Below, piece after piece: positions 7,074 through 8,957 of a stretch of DNA of 8,957 nt. The DNA lies in NCBI GenBank assembly GCA_948919095.1, contig CAQYCU010000059.1:1-8957 (forward strand), written 5' to 3'. The position numbers were made by a program, and so were the translations under genes. Source of the DNA: an uncultured Clostridia bacterium. GTDB taxonomy: Bacteria > Bacillota > Clostridia > TANB77 > CAG-508. The stretch's first letter is position 1, and each line of letters starts with the position of its first letter. The notes below the pieces were generated by a model. That model was not told the origin of the DNA, made no database searches, and saw nothing but the letters and a program-made list of their open reading frames with translations.

Positions 7074-8957
7074 TCAATTATTTTTATTTGTATCTTCTTC
7101 TTTTATTTCTTCATTTATAGAATTACTTATATCTTCTTTATCCTCATTTACTGTACTAATTATATCATCTTCTATAAATTCGGCATCATCTTCTATTTGT
7201 GTATTTGTACTTACAAAATCAGTTTTGTAAAATTCCTCTTTTTCTTTTACTGTATCATTTCCCAATAGTTTACTAACTGGTTTTGTGTTTTCTTCTTCAA
7301 CTACTTCTTTTATTGTTTCTTGTTCAAATACTAAATCCTTTTCTTTTGCTTCTTCTTTTTCAAATATTGAATTTGTTTCCTTTTTTGGCTCTCTTTTGAA
7401 GAATGAGCTTCTTTCTTTTTCTTTATTAAATATTGATTTTTTCTCTTTTTCTGGTTCTTTAGTAAATATTGAATTTTGTTCTTTTATTGGCTCTTTTGTA
7501 AAGATTGAATTATCCTCATTGTCATAGTCAAATAGTTTACTTTCTTTTTTCTCTTCAAATATTTTTTCAGGACTATTCTTTTTGCTTTCTTTTATAGATT
7601 GTATTCTATCTTTATACTTGCTATTAAATTTACTTTTTAATTGTGGGTCTCTTCTTTCAAATTTCTTTTTTCCTGATTTATTAAATTTCTTTTCAGCACG
7701 TTGTCTTTTTTTTATTTCACGTTTCGTTTCAATAAGCTTTGAATTTAATGTCATATATTGACTGTCATTTTCCATGTCAGCAAATTCAAGTTCATCACAA
7801 ACTAATTGTATAATTGTTGATGCTATTATATCAGGATTATGTCTGATTACGCCATCTTCAATTTTTGATAGGTTTCTTTGTATTAGTTTTACTCCTAAAC
7901 TCTTAGCTTTTTGAGTATCAGGTAATACTATATCAGAACCTTCAACATTATATCTATGAATATATTCTGGAATTATTTCTCCTGTATCATAAATACAATA
8001 TTCAACAATTTCTTCACCTAAATAATCTTGTATTGCTTTTATATGTTCTGAAAGTGTGTAATCGTCAGTTTGTCCAAACTCTGTCATAATATTACTTACA
8101 TACACTTTCATTGCTTTTGATAATTTTATTTCTCTTGCAATTCCATTTACTAAAAGGTTAGGAATTACGTTTGTATATAAGCTTCCAGGTCCTATAATAA
8201 TTGCATCAGCTTCTCTAATTGCATTAATAACACCTGGTCCAGGTTTGCAATTAGTTGGTCTTATAAATATTCTACTAATTCTTTTAGTTGTTCCACTTAC
8301 GATTTCTGGTATTTTATCTTTATTTTCGATAACAGTTCCATCTTCAAGTTCAGCACATATTTTTATTTCTTCTAAAGTTACTGGAAGCACTTTGCCTGTC
8401 ATATTAAGAACTTTGCCTGATTCTTCTATTGATTTTGAAAAGTTTTCATTAAGCTTATTCATAGCTAAAAAGTAGATATCTCCAAAAGTAAGATTATCTA
8501 ATCTTCCATCATCAAATTTGTAATTTAATAATTTTGCCATTTCATCTTCATTATATGCTAAAGCTGATAAACTATCCTTTACGTCATTTAAAGGCAATAC
8601 TTGTAAGGCTCTTCTAGAGTCAGTTGGAGTTTTTCCATAGTCTGATACTGTAACTATTGCTGTTATATTGTCAGTATAGTTTTTAAGTCCTCTAAGAACA
8701 GAATTTAATCCTGTACCACCGCCTATTACAACTATTTTAGGTCCTTGATTGTATACTTTTTTGTTAAATATTAATGATTTAACATTATTTTTTTCTTTAC
8801 GTGTATCACTCTCTTCTACTAATAATTCTAGTGTTCTTTTTTGTATATGAATTACAGAGAATACAATCATTGCAAATCCTATTACAAATGTTACAATAAT
8901 TTCAACCATTTGTATTATCTCTAATGTTTCTGATACTAATACATTTGATATTCCATA
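7074..8957 (-). CDS. yvcK: YvcK/CofD-family regulator with membrane segment and long charged tail (5' end outside window)
   Basis: YvcK proteins bind UDP-sugars and in Bacillus are needed for normal cell wall and growth on gluconeogenic carbon. Numbering from the internal Met at 8909: a membrane segment (3-22), then the Rossmann-like domain starting with KIVVIGGGTGLNSVLRGLK (58-76), GPGSLYTNVIPNLLVNGIA (240-258) and YVSNIMTEFGQTDDYTL (270-286), ending near 377. Residues 378-611 form an extension of alternating Lys/Glu with repeated Phe motifs, then an acidic end. The frame stays open 16 more codons to the window edge, and only a weak GAG precedes the Met at 8909, so the true start is probably upstream; longer clostridial forms often have more N-terminal membrane sequence. 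Canonical loops (DDGGSSGRLR, GHSFGN) are replaced here. whiA, usual next gene in Firmicutes, is absent. It ends in TGA. Confidence 0.9.
   Translation of the reverse strand, partial: YGISNVLVSETLEIIQMVEIIVTFVIGFAMIVFSVIHIQKRTLELLVEESDTRKEKNNVKSLIFNKKVYNQGPKIVVIGGGTGLNSVLRGLKNYTDNITAIVTVSDYGKTPTDSRRALQVLPLNDVKDSLSALAYNEDEMAKLLNYKFDDGRLDNLTFGDIYFLAMNKLNENFSKSIEESGKVLNMTGKVLPVTLEEIKICAELEDGTVIENKDKIPEIVSGTTKRISRIFIRPTNCKPGPGVINAIREADAIIIGPGSLYTNVIPNLLVNGIAREIKLSKAMKVYVSNIMTEFGQTDDYTLSEHIKAIQDYLGEEIVEYCIYDTGEIIPEYIHRYNVEGSDIVLPDTQKAKSLGVKLIQRNLSKIEDGVIRHNPDIIASTIIQLVCDELEFADMENDSQYMTLNSKLIETKREIKKRQRAEKKFNKSGKKKFERRDPQLKSKFNSKYKDRIQSIKESKKNSPEKIFEEKKESKLFDYDNEDNSIFTKEPIKEQNSIFTKEPEKEKKSIFNKEKERSSFFKREPKKETNSIFEKEEAKEKDLVFEQETIKEVVEEENTKPVSKLLGNDTVKEKEEFYKTDFVSTNTQIEDDAEFIEDDIISTVNEDKEDISNSINEEIKEEDTNKNN
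7302..7511 (-). repeat. Degenerate 36-base tandem repeats in the yvcK tail
   Basis: Six in-frame units encode variants of a 12-residue module: NSIFTKEPIKEQ, NSIFTKEPEKEK, KSIFNKEKER (ten residues), SSFFKREPKKET, NSIFEKEEAKEK and DLVFEQETIKEV (residues 467-536, counting from the Met at 8909). The Phe recurs every 10 or 12 residues (470, 482, 494, 504, 516, 528), with weaker earlier copies at 451 and 460. At DNA level the units share TAAATATTGAATTT-like cores. The pattern suggests repeat expansion in a disordered linker. Confidence 0.8.

Noticed and set aside
7302..7511. CRISPR-like regular repeats
   Set aside because: Units are degenerate, contiguous without spacers, in frame and code for a protein repeat.
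7285..7527. Plus-strand Ser/Phe-rich open frame with repeats
   Set aside because: It is the antisense of the Lys/Glu repeat tail of yvcK; the repeated look is inherited from that.

Overview
The window is a strongly AT-rich stretch of bacterial chromosome in which all nine genes lie on the minus strand. Reading right to left they are yvcK (cut at its 5' end), a glycogen debranching enzyme, holA, gpr, spoIIIAA, spoIIIAB, spoIIIAC, spoIIIAD and spoIIIAE (cut at its 3' end). Gpr (the spore protease) and five genes of the spoIIIA operon point to an endospore-forming, low-GC Firmicute. The short Gpr N-terminus, low GC and debranching enzyme suggest Clostridia rather than Bacillus, but there is no rRNA to place it further. 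AGGAG-like ribosome binding sites precede most genes. Both TAA/TAG and one TGA act as stops, which fits the standard bacterial code.

Right part (about 3919-8957): yvcK, the debranching enzyme and holA. The gaps are 54 and 17 bases with no visible terminator, so co-transcription is likely. YvcK is a UDP-sugar-binding regulator linking carbon supply and cell wall/shape in Bacillus. The debranching enzyme acts on glycogen-type storage glucan. HolA is the delta subunit of the replicative clamp loader. This YvcK is unusual: its nucleotide-site loops differ from the family consensus, its frame runs open off the window edge, and it carries a roughly 234-residue charged tail with about six degenerate 12-residue repeats.

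Middle (about 2829-3918): gpr sits alone between a 115-base intergenic region and a strong rho-independent terminator just after its stop codon. Gpr degrades the small acid-soluble DNA-binding proteins (SASP) when the spore germinates. The terminator separates gpr from the next operon. In Bacillus and many relatives rpsT lies between holA and gpr, and spoIIP follows gpr; neither is here.

Left part (1-2771): spoIIIAA to spoIIIAE, the first five genes of the eight-gene operon for the channel (feeding-tube) complex that links mother cell and forespore. The order matches Bacillus subtilis and spacing is short, except for an unusually long 110-base gap between spoIIIAD and spoIIIAE.

I found no RNA gene, mobile element, CRISPR array or clearly new multi-gene system. 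The observations most worth a second look are the divergent, tailed YvcK, a roughly 28-residue insertion near the C-terminus of the debranching enzyme, and the altered synteny around gpr. No gene-free stretch exceeds 300 bases; the longest is about 115.
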